Below are positions 1-8,252 of a stretch of 55,421 nt of DNA, one piece after another. The stretch spans positions 1 to 55,421 of the forward strand of contig NZ_NRQR01000007.1 of NCBI RefSeq assembly GCF_002849595.1. The letters are read 5' to 3'. Position 1 is the first letter of the stretch, and each line of letters starts with the position of its first letter. The stretch comes from Luteimonas rhizosphaerae. GTDB lineage: Bacteria; Pseudomonadota; Gammaproteobacteria; Xanthomonadales; Xanthomonadaceae. A program made the translations under genes and the position numbers. A model generated the notes under the pieces. That model made no database searches, was not told where the DNA came from, and worked only from the letters and a program-made list of their open reading frames with translations.

Positions 1-435
1 CTGCGCCGCCGCGCGGTCGGCCTGCGGCGGCAACCAGACCCGCCAGCCGCGCGGGGTGTCGGTGACGTCCCGCGGCGCCGCACGCGCGACGAGCGGCGTC
101 AGCCGCGCCCGCGCGGCATCGCGCGCGCCGGCATCGGGATAAGGCCCGAGCGCCAGACAGCGCAGCGGCGCCACGGTCGCGGTCGCGACCGGTGCTCTGG
201 CCTCCGCCTCGGCCTCGGCCGGATCCGGGTCAGGTTCCGCTTCCTGCACGGGCGTGGCTGCGACGGCGGCAGAAGGCGCCGCGGCAACCTCCGCCTCGCC
301 TGCCAGCTGCAGGCGCGGGACACCGGCCTCCAGGACCACCGGCGCCGGGCCGTCGGGCGCGCCACGGGTCGCCCACCACGTGGCGGCGCCGAGGTTGAGG
401 ATCAGCAACAGGACGACGAGCGCGCGGAGCAGCAT
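1..435 (-). CDS. SPOR-domain-type membrane-anchored protein (3' end outside window)
   Basis: 145 residues are visible from an ATG at 435 and the frame runs off the left edge. The first ~20 residues are one hydrophobic segment (MLLRALVVLLLILNLGAATW), followed by a long Ala/Glu/Pro-rich linker and a C-terminal stretch with the pattern C-L-x-L-G-P-Y then W-R-V-W-L-P-P, which fits the beta-alpha-beta SPOR fold that binds denuded peptidoglycan at the septum. The domain call is from pattern only. The start lies 9 bases after the coaX stop, so it is probably the third gene of a birA-coaX-SPOR operon. Function beyond a cell-envelope role is not shown. Confidence 0.7.
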   Translation of the reverse strand, partial: MLLRALVVLLLILNLGAATWWATRGAPDGPAPVVLEAGVPRLQLAGEAEVAAAPSAAVAATPVQEAEPDPDPAEAEAEARAPVATATVAPLRCLALGPYPDAGARDAARARLTPLVARAAPRDVTDTPRGWRVWLPPQADRAAAQ

Positions 436-444
436 CGGGCGATT

Positions 445-1200
445 CTAGCGGTGCGGCGGCGCGCTGCCGCCGGTCGCGTGGTGCCAGCGGGCGAGGCCGG
501 CCAGTACGAGGTCCGCACGCAGCGAAGCCTCCGCGAGGCGCGCATGCAGATCGGGCGCGCCGCCGCCGTGCAGCACGAGACATGGACGCGCGCCGAGCAA
601 CGTCGTCGCCGCCGCGAGACTGCGCTCGATCAGGCCCAGCGCCGCGCCGTCGCAACCCGAGGCCAGTGCCGCGGCGGTGTCGTCCGCGAACTCGGCGTAG
701 TCGCCGCCGGTCGCCGGCAGATGCGACGCGCGGCGATGCAGGGCCTCGCGCATCAGCGCCGGCGACGGCGCGATCCGTCCACCGCGGTGCAGGCCCGTGG
801 CGTCGAGCAGATCGAGGGTCAGCGCGGTGCCCACGCCGACCAGCAAGGCCGGTGTCGTGGCGTCCGCGCGCAGCGCCAGCATGGCCAGGAAACGGTCCAC
901 GCCGAGCCGGGCGGGATCGGGATAGGCGACGGTCACACCGGCCAGGGCGCGTCGCGTGGTAGCCAGCGTGATCCGGCCACAGCGCGCGGTCAGCAGGTCC
1001 AGCAGCGCCACCCGCAACGCGGGCGAAGCGACGCTGGCGACCAGCGCGGCAGCGAAGCGCGCGGGCAGGCGCGCCACTTCCGCGGCATCGAACGCCTCGC
1101 CGTCATGGGCGATGCCGATGCTGTCGCCGACCGTGCCGTCGTCGTGCAGCGGCGCGCACTTGAGCCGGGTATTGCCGAGATCGAACAGCCAGGTGCTCAC
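445..1200 (-). CDS. coaX: Type III pantothenate kinase
   Basis: Phosphorylates pantothenate, the first step of coenzyme A synthesis, in the cytosol. The 251-residue protein starts with the ASKHA-type phosphate-binding motif DLGNTRLK (residues 7-14) and has the second motif GVGTALTLD in the middle followed by G-G-R-I-A-P, both typical of CoaX. The start chosen is a GTG at 1200: it overlaps the birA stop as GTGA, and the protein begins with STWLFDLGNT as in the family; an upstream in-frame extension would only be Arg-rich birA shadow. Length is normal for the family (about 240-260). Translation is probably coupled to birA. Type III kinases do not need a classic P-loop and none is seen. Confidence 0.93.
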   Translation of the reverse strand: MSTWLFDLGNTRLKCAPLHDDGTVGDSIGIAHDGEAFDAAEVARLPARFAAALVASVASPALRVALLDLLTARCGRITLATTRRALAGVTVAYPDPARLGVDRFLAMLALRADATTPALLVGVGTALTLDLLDATGLHRGGRIAPSPALMREALHRRASHLPATGGDYAEFADDTAAALASGCDGAALGLIERSLAAATTLLGARPCLVLHGGGAPDLHARLAEASLRADLVLAGLARWHHATGGSAPPHR

Positions 1201-2228
1201 GCGCGCGGCGACCGCGGACGCACGCTGATCTCGCCCGCGTGGAAACTCGCCACGCCCGTCGACAAAGCCACGCGCAGCGCGCCGTCGTCGGCGATGCCCA
1301 GCGCGTCGCCGTCGCACTCGCCCTGCCCGCCGTGCACCGTCACCGCGCGACCCGCGAGCGCATCGACCGCGGCGAAGCGCGGCAGGAACGGGGCGAGTCC
1401 GTCGGCGTCGAACCGGGCCAGCGCCGGCACCCAGGCATCGAGCAGCGCCGCGGCGAGGGTGCTGCGCGAGATCGTCCTGCCGGCGCCCGCCAACGCCGCC
1501 AGGTCGACCCAGGGCTGATCGATGGCCGCGGCGGCGGCCTCGGGCATGCGCACGTTGAGGCCGATGCCGAGCACCGCGCGCGCAGGGCCGGCATGCTCGC
1601 CTCCGCCTTCGACCAGCACGCCGCCGAGCTTGCGCAGCCCGTCGCCATCGACGACCACGAGGTCGTTAGGCCATTTGAGACGGACCGGCGCGACGCCCAG
1701 TGCCTGCAGCGCTTCGACGGCGGCGATGCCGGCGACCAGACTCAGGCCGCCGAGCCGCGCGAGCCCGCCGTCGAAACCACGCTGCAGCGACAGGTACAGA
1801 TGCGCCGCCAGCGGCGACTGCCAGACGCGACCGCGGCGCCCGCGTCCCGCGGTCTGGCGCTCGGCCAGCTGCGCCTCCGCCAGGGCGCCGGGCATCGGCC
1901 GTCGCAGCAGTTCGGCGTTGGTGGAATCCAGCGACCACGCGACATCGAGCGTCGCCAGCTGCGCGCGCGTGGCCGGCGACAGCGCGTCGACGATGGCGTC
2001 GGCATCGAGTAGCGTCAGCGGGTGCGCGAGCGTGTAACCCGTGCCGCGCCGCGCGACGATCGGCACGCCGGCCTCGCGCAGCAGGCCGATCCGCTTCCAC
2101 ACCGCGGCACGCGTCTGCCCGCATTCGTGCGCGAGGGCATCGCCGGAGACGGGACCGGCGATCAGGCGTTGCAGCAACGCGCGCTCGGACGTCGGCGGCG
2201 CGGCAGGCGGGTGGCGGGACACAGGCAT
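1197..2228 (-). CDS. birA: Bifunctional biotin--protein ligase / biotin operon repressor
   Basis: Activates biotin to biotinyl-AMP and transfers it to the lysine of the biotin carboxyl carrier protein; the N-terminal helix-turn-helix suggests it also represses biotin genes. The 343-residue protein has a winged helix in about residues 12-65 (GQTRAAVWKRIGLLREAG), then the ligase core with the biotin/ATP loop GRGRRGRVWQSP, the K-W-P-N-D-L motif with its catalytic-site lysine, GGVLVEG, and a C-terminal SH3-like segment. I chose the ATG at 2228 (MPVSRHPP) because the HTH follows directly; an in-frame start further upstream at 2282 is possible but adds only low-complexity sequence. First gene of the birA-coaX-SPOR cluster, divergent from the plus-strand gene at 2340. 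Confidence 0.93.
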   Translation of the reverse strand: MPVSRHPPAAPPTSERALLQRLIAGPVSGDALAHECGQTRAAVWKRIGLLREAGVPIVARRGTGYTLAHPLTLLDADAIVDALSPATRAQLATLDVAWSLDSTNAELLRRPMPGALAEAQLAERQTAGRGRRGRVWQSPLAAHLYLSLQRGFDGGLARLGGLSLVAGIAAVEALQALGVAPVRLKWPNDLVVVDGDGLRKLGGVLVEGGGEHAGPARAVLGIGLNVRMPEAAAAAIDQPWVDLAALAGAGRTISRSTLAAALLDAWVPALARFDADGLAPFLPRFAAVDALAGRAVTVHGGQGECDGDALGIADDGALRVALSTGVASFHAGEISVRPRSPRA

Positions 2229-2292
2229 GCCCGGATTATCGACGAGGTCGTCCGGCCTGTCGCGACCCGGCCCGGGTGTCACGCATCGTTGA

Positions 2293-2298
2293 TATAGT
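2293..2298 (+). promoter_or_regulatory. Candidate -10 element for the 2340/mtfA pair
   Basis: TATAGT (one mismatch to TATAAT) stands in the 111-base divergent gap between birA and the small secreted gene at 2340, about 40 bases before its ATG. No convincing -35 hexamer is seen at the right distance, so this is a weak prediction. Confidence 0.35.
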
Positions 2299-2339
2299 GG
2301 CGCGCTACCCGCGCCTGCCCGTCCAGCCGGAGTTCCGCC

Positions 2340-2618
2340 ATGTCGATCCGCCTTCTAGCCTGCAGCCTGCTGTTCGTGGCGAGCCTTCCGGTCGCCGCGC
2401 GCGACGCGCGGCTGGCGGATGCCGACGGAACGCCGCCGTGCCAGGCCGCGGCCGCGGCGGAATCGCCGGTCGCATCGGATGCCAATGGCAGCGGCAACCG
2501 CCGGGCACCGCCGGCCAGCGCGTCACGCGCCCGCAGCGTCTCGCCGGGCGGCGGCGACAGCGAGAACATCGTGCGTCCGCCGCGCTGGCACAGCTTCCTG
2601 CCGGGCATGTTCCGCTGA
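2340..2618 (+). CDS. Small secreted protein of unknown function
   Basis: 92 residues. Residues 1-20 form a Sec signal peptide (MSIRLLACSLLFVASLPVAA, cleavage expected after the A-A-R region). The mature part is Ala/Ser/Gly-rich and unstructured, ending in a distinctive R-P-P-R-W-H-S-F-L-P-G-M-F-R tail. I recall similar tails in small proteins of other xanthomonads, which supports a real gene, but no function is known to me. Its TGA at 2616-2618 is 4 bases before the GTG of mtfA, so the two are probably co-transcribed. A cysteine in the mature part (after TPP) is single, so a structural disulphide within the monomer is not possible. Confidence 0.7.
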   Translation: MSIRLLACSLLFVASLPVAARDARLADADGTPPCQAAAAAESPVASDANGSGNRRAPPASASRARSVSPGGGDSENIVRPPRWHSFLPGMFR

Positions 2619-2622
2619 CCTC

Positions 2623-3375
2623 GTGCGGTCGCTGATCCGGCGCCTGTTCGCAGGTCACGCAAACCATCCCGACGCCGGGGACTGGCAGGTCGTCCGCGCG
2701 CGTCTGCCGTGGGTGCGCGCCCTCGATGCGCCCCGCGACGCACGCCTGCAGTCGCTGGCGATGACGTTCCTGCGACGCAAGACCATCACCCCGATCGGCG
2801 ATCTGCGGCTCGACGATCGCGACCGTCTGCTGCTGGCTGCGCTGTGCTGCCTGCCGCTGCTCGAATTCGGCGAGGAAGGCCTGCACGGCTGGTCGCAACT
2901 GATCGTCTATCCGGATGCGTTCCGCGTGAACCGCTCGCACGTCGATGCCGCCGGCGTCATGCACGAATGGGACGACGAGCTGATCGGCGAGTCCTGGGAC
3001 AGCGGCCCGCTGGTGCTGTCCTGGGCCGATGTCGAGTCCGATATCGCCGAGCCCGACGCCGGCTTCTGCGTCGCGGTGCACGAGATGGCGCACAAGCTCG
3101 ACGCCCTGGACGGCGTGCTCGACGGCACCCCGCCGCTGCCGCGCGACTGGCAGCGGCAGTGGGCACGGACGTTCCAGCAGGCGTACGACGCGTTCGTGGC
3201 GCGGGTCGACGCGGGCGACGACACGACGATCGATCCGTACGCGGCCGAGGCACCGGAAGAATTCTTCGCGGTCTGCAGCGAATACCACTTCAGCGCGCCG
3301 CAGCTGTTGCGCGAGGCCTGTCCCGACGTCGCCGCGCACCTCGCGCGGCTCTACGGACCATCGCCGCTGGCCTGA
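2623..3375 (+). CDS. mtfA: MtfA-type zinc peptidase (Mlc titration factor A)
   Basis: M90-family metallopeptidase; in E. coli it binds the glucose repressor Mlc and has aminopeptidase activity. The 250-residue protein (E. coli about 265) carries the zinc motif HEMAHKLD with H153 and H157, and the downstream E-E-F-F-A-V-C-S-E-Y-H-F block that supplies the third ligand in this family. The GTG at 2623 is chosen because homologues begin with a short R-R-L-F-type N terminus and it sits 4 bases after the previous gene's stop. Cytosolic; no signal peptide. Whether it acts on an Mlc-like repressor in this organism is not shown by the sequence. Confidence 0.9.
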   Translation: MRSLIRRLFAGHANHPDAGDWQVVRARLPWVRALDAPRDARLQSLAMTFLRRKTITPIGDLRLDDRDRLLLAALCCLPLLEFGEEGLHGWSQLIVYPDAFRVNRSHVDAAGVMHEWDDELIGESWDSGPLVLSWADVESDIAEPDAGFCVAVHEMAHKLDALDGVLDGTPPLPRDWQRQWARTFQQAYDAFVARVDAGDDTTIDPYAAEAPEEFFAVCSEYHFSAPQLLREACPDVAAHLARLYGPSPLA

Positions 3376-3387
3376 ATGACCGCGGGC

Positions 3388-4806
3388 TCAGAAGCCCGGC
3401 GGCAGGCGCACCGAGAAACAGGCGCCGCCCAGTTCGTCCGAATGTCCGACGCGGAGTTCGCCGCGATAGCTGTGCACGATGTCCTGCACGATCGACAGGC
3501 CGATGCCGTGGCCCTGGACGCGCTCGTCGCCGCGCACGCCGCGCTGCAGGACCGCGTTGATCCGGTCGGCCGGAATGCCGGGGCCGTCGTCCTCGACGAT
3601 CAGCACCAGGCCCGCGCGGCGGTTGGGCGCGGTGTCGCCGGCCTTGACCACCAGCAGCACGCGCGACTTCGCCCACTTGAACGCGTTCTCCAGCAGGTTG
3701 CCGAGCAGTTCCTGCAGATCGCCGGGTTCGCCGTGGAACCGCGCGGCCGGATCGATCTCGAATTCGCAGACCGCGCCCTTCGCCGCGTAGATCTTCTCCA
3801 GGCCGCGCACGATCTGCTCGGCGTGCGGCTCGATCTCGACCGCCGCCGCGAACAGCTGGTGGCCGCTCGATGCCGCGCGCGCCAGCTGGTAGGTCACCAG
3901 ATCGGTCATGCGCTGCAGCTGGGTCGCCACCTCGTCGCGCAGTTCGGTCTCTCCGTCCTGGGCGTCGAGACGCGAGCGCAGCACGGCGAGCGGTGTCTTC
4001 AGACTGTGCGCGAGGTCGGACATCGTGTTGCGCTGCCGCGTGAGGTGTTCGCGCTCGCTCTCGATCAGCGCGTTGATGCTCTCGGTCAGCGGCTGCAGTT
4101 CGCGCGGATGCTGCATGCCCATGCGATCCGCCTGGCCGCGCTGCACGCGGACCAGTTCGCTCTCGACGCGCCGCAAGGGCAGCAGGCTCCAGCGCAGGAT
4201 CAGGCCCTGCAGCAGCAGCAGGATCATGCCGGCGATCCCGAGATACCCCCACAGGGCGGCCCGGAACACGCGCACCTGACGCGGCACGGTGCCGGCGTCT
4301 TCCATCACGTAGATGGTGTAGGCGAACTCGCGGTCGACGCGCCCTTCCGGAGACCACACCAGGCCCAGACCGTAACGGTAGACGTCGCCCGCGGTGCCGT
4401 CGCTGCGGATCATCGGCAAGGGACCTTCGAACTTCTCTTCGCCGGCGCCGAGCATGCCCGCATCCGGCAACTGCGGCCCGAACGCGGACGGCGAACGCCA
4501 CGCGTTGTTGGGCAGCACGACCTCCGCATAGAGGCCGCTGTTGGGTTGCTGGAACCGGGTGTCGCGTGGCGTTTCGGGCGGGTAGATCTCGCCGCCACGG
4601 GTGAACTCGATATCACCCGCATAGCCCATCACATAGGTGCGCAACCGATCGCGCTGGCCTTCGCTGGCGACGTCGATGAAGGCCCGGTCGAGTGCGTAGC
4701 CTGCCAGCGCGAGGAAGGCCAGCAGGCCGATGCTCGCGGCCAGCAGCTGACGCGCCTGCAGCGAGCGGGGGCGCCAGTGCAGCTGCCGGCGTTTGTCAGA
4801 AGCCAT
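3388..4806 (-). CDS. phoQ: Sensor histidine kinase, PhoQ-like
   Basis: Membrane sensor kinase of 472 residues, partner of the PhoP-like regulator just upstream. Order: cytosolic N terminus, TM1 about 20-40, a periplasmic sensor of about 140 residues rich in acidic side chains, TM2 about 186-205, HAMP region, dimerisation helix with the phospho-accepting H267 in DLAHSLKTPL, N-box NLLENAFKWAK, G1 box DDGPGIP and G2 box GHGIGLSIV. The H-S-L-K-T-P-L form is typical of PhoQ rather than the common H-E-L-R-T-P. The ATG at 4806 is preferred over a GTG at 4836. Likely signals (divalent cations, acid, antimicrobial peptides) are from the family, not from this sequence. Confidence 0.88.
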   Translation of the reverse strand: MASDKRRQLHWRPRSLQARQLLAASIGLLAFLALAGYALDRAFIDVASEGQRDRLRTYVMGYAGDIEFTRGGEIYPPETPRDTRFQQPNSGLYAEVVLPNNAWRSPSAFGPQLPDAGMLGAGEEKFEGPLPMIRSDGTAGDVYRYGLGLVWSPEGRVDREFAYTIYVMEDAGTVPRQVRVFRAALWGYLGIAGMILLLLQGLILRWSLLPLRRVESELVRVQRGQADRMGMQHPRELQPLTESINALIESEREHLTRQRNTMSDLAHSLKTPLAVLRSRLDAQDGETELRDEVATQLQRMTDLVTYQLARAASSGHQLFAAAVEIEPHAEQIVRGLEKIYAAKGAVCEFEIDPAARFHGEPGDLQELLGNLLENAFKWAKSRVLLVVKAGDTAPNRRAGLVLIVEDDGPGIPADRINAVLQRGVRGDERVQGHGIGLSIVQDIVHSYRGELRVGHSDELGGACFSVRLPPGF

Positions 4807-4908
4807 CGTGTGACGCCCCGCCTGCCTGGCGCGCACGCCGCGCCGTCACCGGCATCATCGCGCCGATTCCGGCGCGATGGACACCACGGCGAGCGGAAAC
4901 GCCGTGCC

Positions 4909-5595
4909 TCACCCCTCGCCGTTGCGCGGGATCGCGAAGCGGTAGCCGCGGCCACGCACGGTTTCGATGGGCTTGAGCGCGCCATCGGGATCGAGCTTCT
5001 TGCGCAGGCGACCGATGAAGACCTCCAGCACGTTCGAGTCACGGTCGAAGTCCTGCTGGTAGATGTGCTCGGTCAGATCGGCCTTCGAGACCAGTTCGCC
5101 GGCGTGCATCATCAGGTACTCGAGTACCTTGTACTCGTAGCTGGTCAGGTCGACGTTCTTGCCGTCGACGCTGACGGTCTGCGCCGCCAGATCGAGCATC
5201 ACGGTGCCGCACTCGAGGGTCGGCTTGCTCCAGCCCGCCGCACGGCGGACCAGCGCATTGATGCGCGCGAGCAGTTCCTCGACGTGGAACGGCTTGACCA
5301 GATAATCGTCGGCGCCCTGCTTGAGGCCGTCGACCTTGTCCTGCCAGCTCGAACGTGCCGTCAGGATCAGCACCGGGAACTGCTTGCCTTCCTCGCGCAG
5401 GGCCTTGATCAGTTCCATGCCGGACATTTTCGGCAGGCCCAGATCGATGATGCCGACGTCGAACGGCACTTCGCGGCCCATATACAGGCCTTCCTCACCA
5501 TCCTGCGCCGCATCCACGGCAAAGCCCTCGCGCTTGAGGCGGGCGGCCAGGGTCTCGCGCAGGGGCGCTTCGTCTTCGACGAGCAGGATACGCAT
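4909..5595 (-). CDS. phoP: Response regulator, PhoP-like (OmpR family)
   Basis: 228 residues with an N-terminal receiver (acidic pair E7/D8, phospho-acceptor D51 in GIIDLGLPKMSG, Thr in LTARSSWQ, Lys in YLVKPFH) and a C-terminal winged-helix DNA-binding domain ending V-R-G-R-G-Y-R-F-A-I-P. The sequence V-L-T-A-R-S-S-W-Q-D-K-V-D-G-L and S-K-A-D-L-T-E-H-I-Y-Q-Q-D-F-D-R-D-S-N-V-L-E-V-F are strongly PhoP-like. It precedes its kinase by about 100 bases on the same strand and follows a small secreted gene. Expected to activate envelope, virulence and magnesium-related genes; targets are not visible here. Confidence 0.9.
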   Translation of the reverse strand: MRILLVEDEAPLRETLAARLKREGFAVDAAQDGEEGLYMGREVPFDVGIIDLGLPKMSGMELIKALREEGKQFPVLILTARSSWQDKVDGLKQGADDYLVKPFHVEELLARINALVRRAAGWSKPTLECGTVMLDLAAQTVSVDGKNVDLTSYEYKVLEYLMMHAGELVSKADLTEHIYQQDFDRDSNVLEVFIGRLRKKLDPDGALKPIETVRGRGYRFAIPRNGEG

Positions 5596-5598
5596 GGG

Positions 5599-5982
5599 TC
5601 AACTCCGGTCTTGACGGCCGGATCGGCCGTTGAATAGGGGCTCAGGATGCAGGATCAATCGTCGTCGCGGCGTGCACGGGTCGGGCCCCGGCGGGACTGC
5701 GGATCGTCGACGTAGATGCGGGCGGTTGAGATCGCGGCCGTCGGACTGCATGCGCTCGGCGCTGAGCACTCGACCGCGCGTGGAGCGTTCGATGCGGCGC
5801 ACCGAATCGGACATCGAATCGTGGGCCCGCATGCGGCCCTGCGGCACCGGGCGGACCTCGCTGGTGCGCTCGGCGCGCGGCGGCGGCGGGTCGTTGAAGG
5901 CCTGGGCCGGCAACGCGAGACCACCCACGACGCACGCGGGCAACAGGATCAACAGCGACAGACGGGGTACCGCGACGGACAC
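5599..5982 (-). CDS. Small secreted protein upstream of phoP, probably frameshifted near its C terminus
   Basis: The open frame gives 127 residues from a GTG at 5982 preceded by AGGAG. Residues 1-28 are a signal peptide ending A-L-P-A-Q-A; the mature part has D-S-M-S-D-S-V-R-R-I-E-R-S-T-R-G-R-V-L-S. After DGRDLNR the open frame turns into Pro/Arg-rich sequence, whereas the neighbouring frame gives R-I-Y-V-D-D-P-Q-S-R-R-G-P-T and stops at 5655. Removing one G from the GGG run at 5720-5722 (plus strand) joins the two into a 108-residue protein whose charged Y-V-D-D tail looks like that of small proteins next to phoP in related genera. So the true gene is probably 5655-5982. It lies directly before phoP and may share its operon. 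Confidence 0.6.
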   Translation of the reverse strand: MSVAVPRLSLLILLPACVVGGLALPAQAFNDPPPPRAERTSEVRPVPQGRMRAHDSMSDSVRRIERSTRGRVLSAERMQSDGRDLNRPHLRRRSAVPPGPDPCTPRRRLILHPEPLFNGRSGRQDRS

Positions 5983-6122
5983 GAGCCGCTCCTGTGGAAT
6001 CGGAAAGGGGTTGCTGCGGTAAGACGTTGAATTCTTGGGCCGAGGCAGTGAATCCGTCCTTAACTTTTTCTTTGCACCGCAGACCTCGTTCAGGTTGGGG
6101 CCGCGATCTGATCGTCAGCTGG

Positions 6123-7034
6123 TCAGAAGATTTCCGCAACGCAGCACCGCAGCGACCCGCCGGCCGCCTCGATCGCCGGCAGCGGGACGGTCTCGATCGC
6201 GAAGCCCAGCGTGGACAACGCGTCCCGCGCGTGGGCCGGCAGCGTCGCGCCGGCCCGCGCGCTCATCCAGACCCGGTCCGGAGACAAACTGATGGCATTG
6301 GCGACGAAGCCGGCCTGCGCCTCGCCGTCCACACGCAGTCCGCCGGCGCCATAGAACGCAGCGATGGCCTCGGCGACGGACGGGTCCGCGAAGCCCTGCG
6401 GACAGACGAGCGCCGCGCGGCCGGCGAGCACGGCGAGCACGACATTCGTGTGGTATTCGCCGGCGGCCAGATCGAACAGCAGGGTGGCGCGCAGCCCGAA
6501 CGCGTCGTGCATCAATTGCGCGCCGACGGGATCGCAACGTTCCGACAGACCGCAGAACCCCAGGCCGCGCGCCCGGTCCACGACCAGGGCACCGGTCAGT
6601 TCGCAGGGATGCGGCTGGTCTGACAGGTCGATCTCGCGGTAGCCGAGCACGTCGCGGAAGAATCCGCGGATGTCGCCACGCGCGGCCTCGCGCTGGCGTA
6701 CCGGATGCCGCATGCGGCCGACGATCGCGCGGCCGGCGACGGTCGCGAACACGTTGTTGGGGAACACCGCGTCGGGCGTCGCCGGATCGCCCGGAAAGCA
6801 CAGCGTCGGCAGCACCTGCGACAGCCGCCGCTGCAGCACGCGATGCTCGCCCAGCGCGGCGTCGGCATCGAAGCCGTCGGCGCGGGCCATGTAGCGGTTG
6901 TCGCGCGCGGATTCGTCGGCGCGGGTGAACCCCTCGGGCGCCACCAGGAACGCGGCACGTGCGGTCGCCGGGCCAAAATCCCGGGCGCACGCGCGCGCCA
7001 CCCGGAAGAACGCATCGACCTCGCGGGTGATCAC
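6123..7034 (-). CDS. CtlX-type amidinotransferase-fold hydrolase (arginine deiminase-related)
   Basis: 303 residues of the guanidine-modifying superfamily (beta/alpha propeller; arginine deiminase, DDAH and citrulline-utilisation hydrolase CtlX). Visible motifs: A-F-L-V-A-P-E-G-F near residues 28-36, F-P-N-N-V-F-A with the substrate-binding Asn pair, E-Y-H-T-N-V-V-L-A with the catalytic His, and a C-terminal S-L-R-C-C-V-A-E-I-F with the nucleophilic Cys. The GTG at 7034 overlaps the dusA stop as GTGA, and homologues begin close to this point. Substrate (arginine, methylarginine or citrulline) cannot be decided; CtlX-like is the best match. Translationally coupled to dusA, which has no known metabolic link. 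Confidence 0.8.
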   Translation of the reverse strand: MITREVDAFFRVARACARDFGPATARAAFLVAPEGFTRADESARDNRYMARADGFDADAALGEHRVLQRRLSQVLPTLCFPGDPATPDAVFPNNVFATVAGRAIVGRMRHPVRQREAARGDIRGFFRDVLGYREIDLSDQPHPCELTGALVVDRARGLGFCGLSERCDPVGAQLMHDAFGLRATLLFDLAAGEYHTNVVLAVLAGRAALVCPQGFADPSVAEAIAAFYGAGGLRVDGEAQAGFVANAISLSPDRVWMSARAGATLPAHARDALSTLGFAIETVPLPAIEAAGGSLRCCVAEIF

Positions 7035-8026
7035 GCGGCCGCCGAGCGCTGGGGCCGCGCGGTCGCGGCCAGCGCACGCTCGATCAAGGACCAGTCGGCG
7101 CCCGGCAGATGCGCGCCCTCGCTGAGCACCTGCCGGAACAGCCGCCCGCCCGGCTGTCCGTGGAACAGGGCGAGCACGTGGCGACTGATGTGCTTGAGCG
7201 CGACGCCGGCCGCGAGTTGCGATTCGACGTACGGCCGCAGCGACCGCAACAGCGCATCGCGCGGTTGCAGCGTGCCGCCACGCCACATCGCATCGAGCGC
7301 GTGCAGCAGATAGGGGTCGTGGTAGGCCGCGCGCCCCAGCATCACGCCGTCGACGTGGGGCCGCTGCGCCTCGGCGTCCTCGAGCGTCGCCAGTCCACCG
7401 TTGAGCACCACCGGCAGGCCCGGCCGTTCGCGCTTCAATCGATGCGCCCAGTCGTAGCGCAGCGGCGGCACGTCGCGGTTCTCCTTCGGCGACAGGCCCT
7501 GCAGCCAGGCGTTGCGCGCGTGCACGATCACCATCGCGGCGCCGGCCGCGACGACACCGTCGACGAACCCCGCGAAGGCCGCGTAGTCATCGTCGTCGTC
7601 GACACCGAGCCGGCACTTCACCGTCACCGGCACGTCGCTGGCGGCGGCCATCGCCGCGACGCAGTCCGCGACCAGCTGCGGCTCGCGCATCAGGCACGCG
7701 CCGAAGCGCCCCGCCTGCACGCGATCCGACGGACAGCCGCAATTGAGATTGACCTCGTCGAAGCCGTGATCGGCGGCCACCCGGGTCGCGGCGGCGAGCG
7801 TCGCCGGATCGCTGCCGCCGAGCTGCAGGGCCAGCGGATGCTGCGCGGGCGTCATCGCCAGCAGGCGCGTGCGGTCGCCGAACAGCACCGCCTTCGCATG
7901 CACCATCTCGGTGTACAGGCGCGCGCCCGGCGCCAGCAGACGGTGGAACTGCCGGCAGTGGACATCGGTCCAGTCCATCATCGGGGCGACCGAGAGCCGG
8001 ATCGTCTCGGGGGGCAACATCGTCAT
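7031..8026 (-). CDS. dusA: tRNA-dihydrouridine synthase A
   Basis: FMN enzyme that reduces uridines 20/20a in the D-loop of tRNA. 331 residues; TIM-barrel start R-L-S-V-A-P-M-M-D-W-T-D, phosphate/tRNA motif and the catalytic Cys in LNCGCPSDRVQ (C98), G-A-C-L-M-R, H-A-R-N-A-W-L-Q-G-L-S-P-K-E-N-R typical of the DusA subgroup, V-L-N-G-G and the C-terminal helical tRNA-binding domain with H-I-S-R-H-V-L-A-L-F-H-G-Q-P-G. Start taken at ATG 8026 (MTMLPPETIRLS); the frame stays open upstream but is Arg-rich and unlike the family. Shares a 4-base overlap with the downstream hydrolase gene. Confidence 0.93.
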   Translation of the reverse strand: MTMLPPETIRLSVAPMMDWTDVHCRQFHRLLAPGARLYTEMVHAKAVLFGDRTRLLAMTPAQHPLALQLGGSDPATLAAATRVAADHGFDEVNLNCGCPSDRVQAGRFGACLMREPQLVADCVAAMAAASDVPVTVKCRLGVDDDDDYAAFAGFVDGVVAAGAAMVIVHARNAWLQGLSPKENRDVPPLRYDWAHRLKRERPGLPVVLNGGLATLEDAEAQRPHVDGVMLGRAAYHDPYLLHALDAMWRGGTLQPRDALLRSLRPYVESQLAAGVALKHISRHVLALFHGQPGGRLFRQVLSEGAHLPGADWSLIERALAATARPQRSAAA

Positions 8027-8252
8027 CGTGGAAATCCAGTGCGGGCCATCCGTCGCGACGCGCCGTCGACGGCGTCGCGAGCGGCGAAGCGGGGGCGCTC
8101 GTCCGCCATTGTCGGTCGAAAGCGGCGACAGGCCCACACCGCGTGCCTGCTGTCACCGCCGCGTCCGGCGCCAGCCGCTACCTTGGCCGCCCGCCTGGCC
8201 TGCCCGGCCAGGGTCCCGCAGGCCCGGTTTCCCTCTCCCGCAGGAGCTGTCG

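Noticed and set aside
3376..5637. Long plus-strand frame opposite the PhoPQ-like pair
   Set aside because: Opposite two clear two-component genes; no motif of its own.
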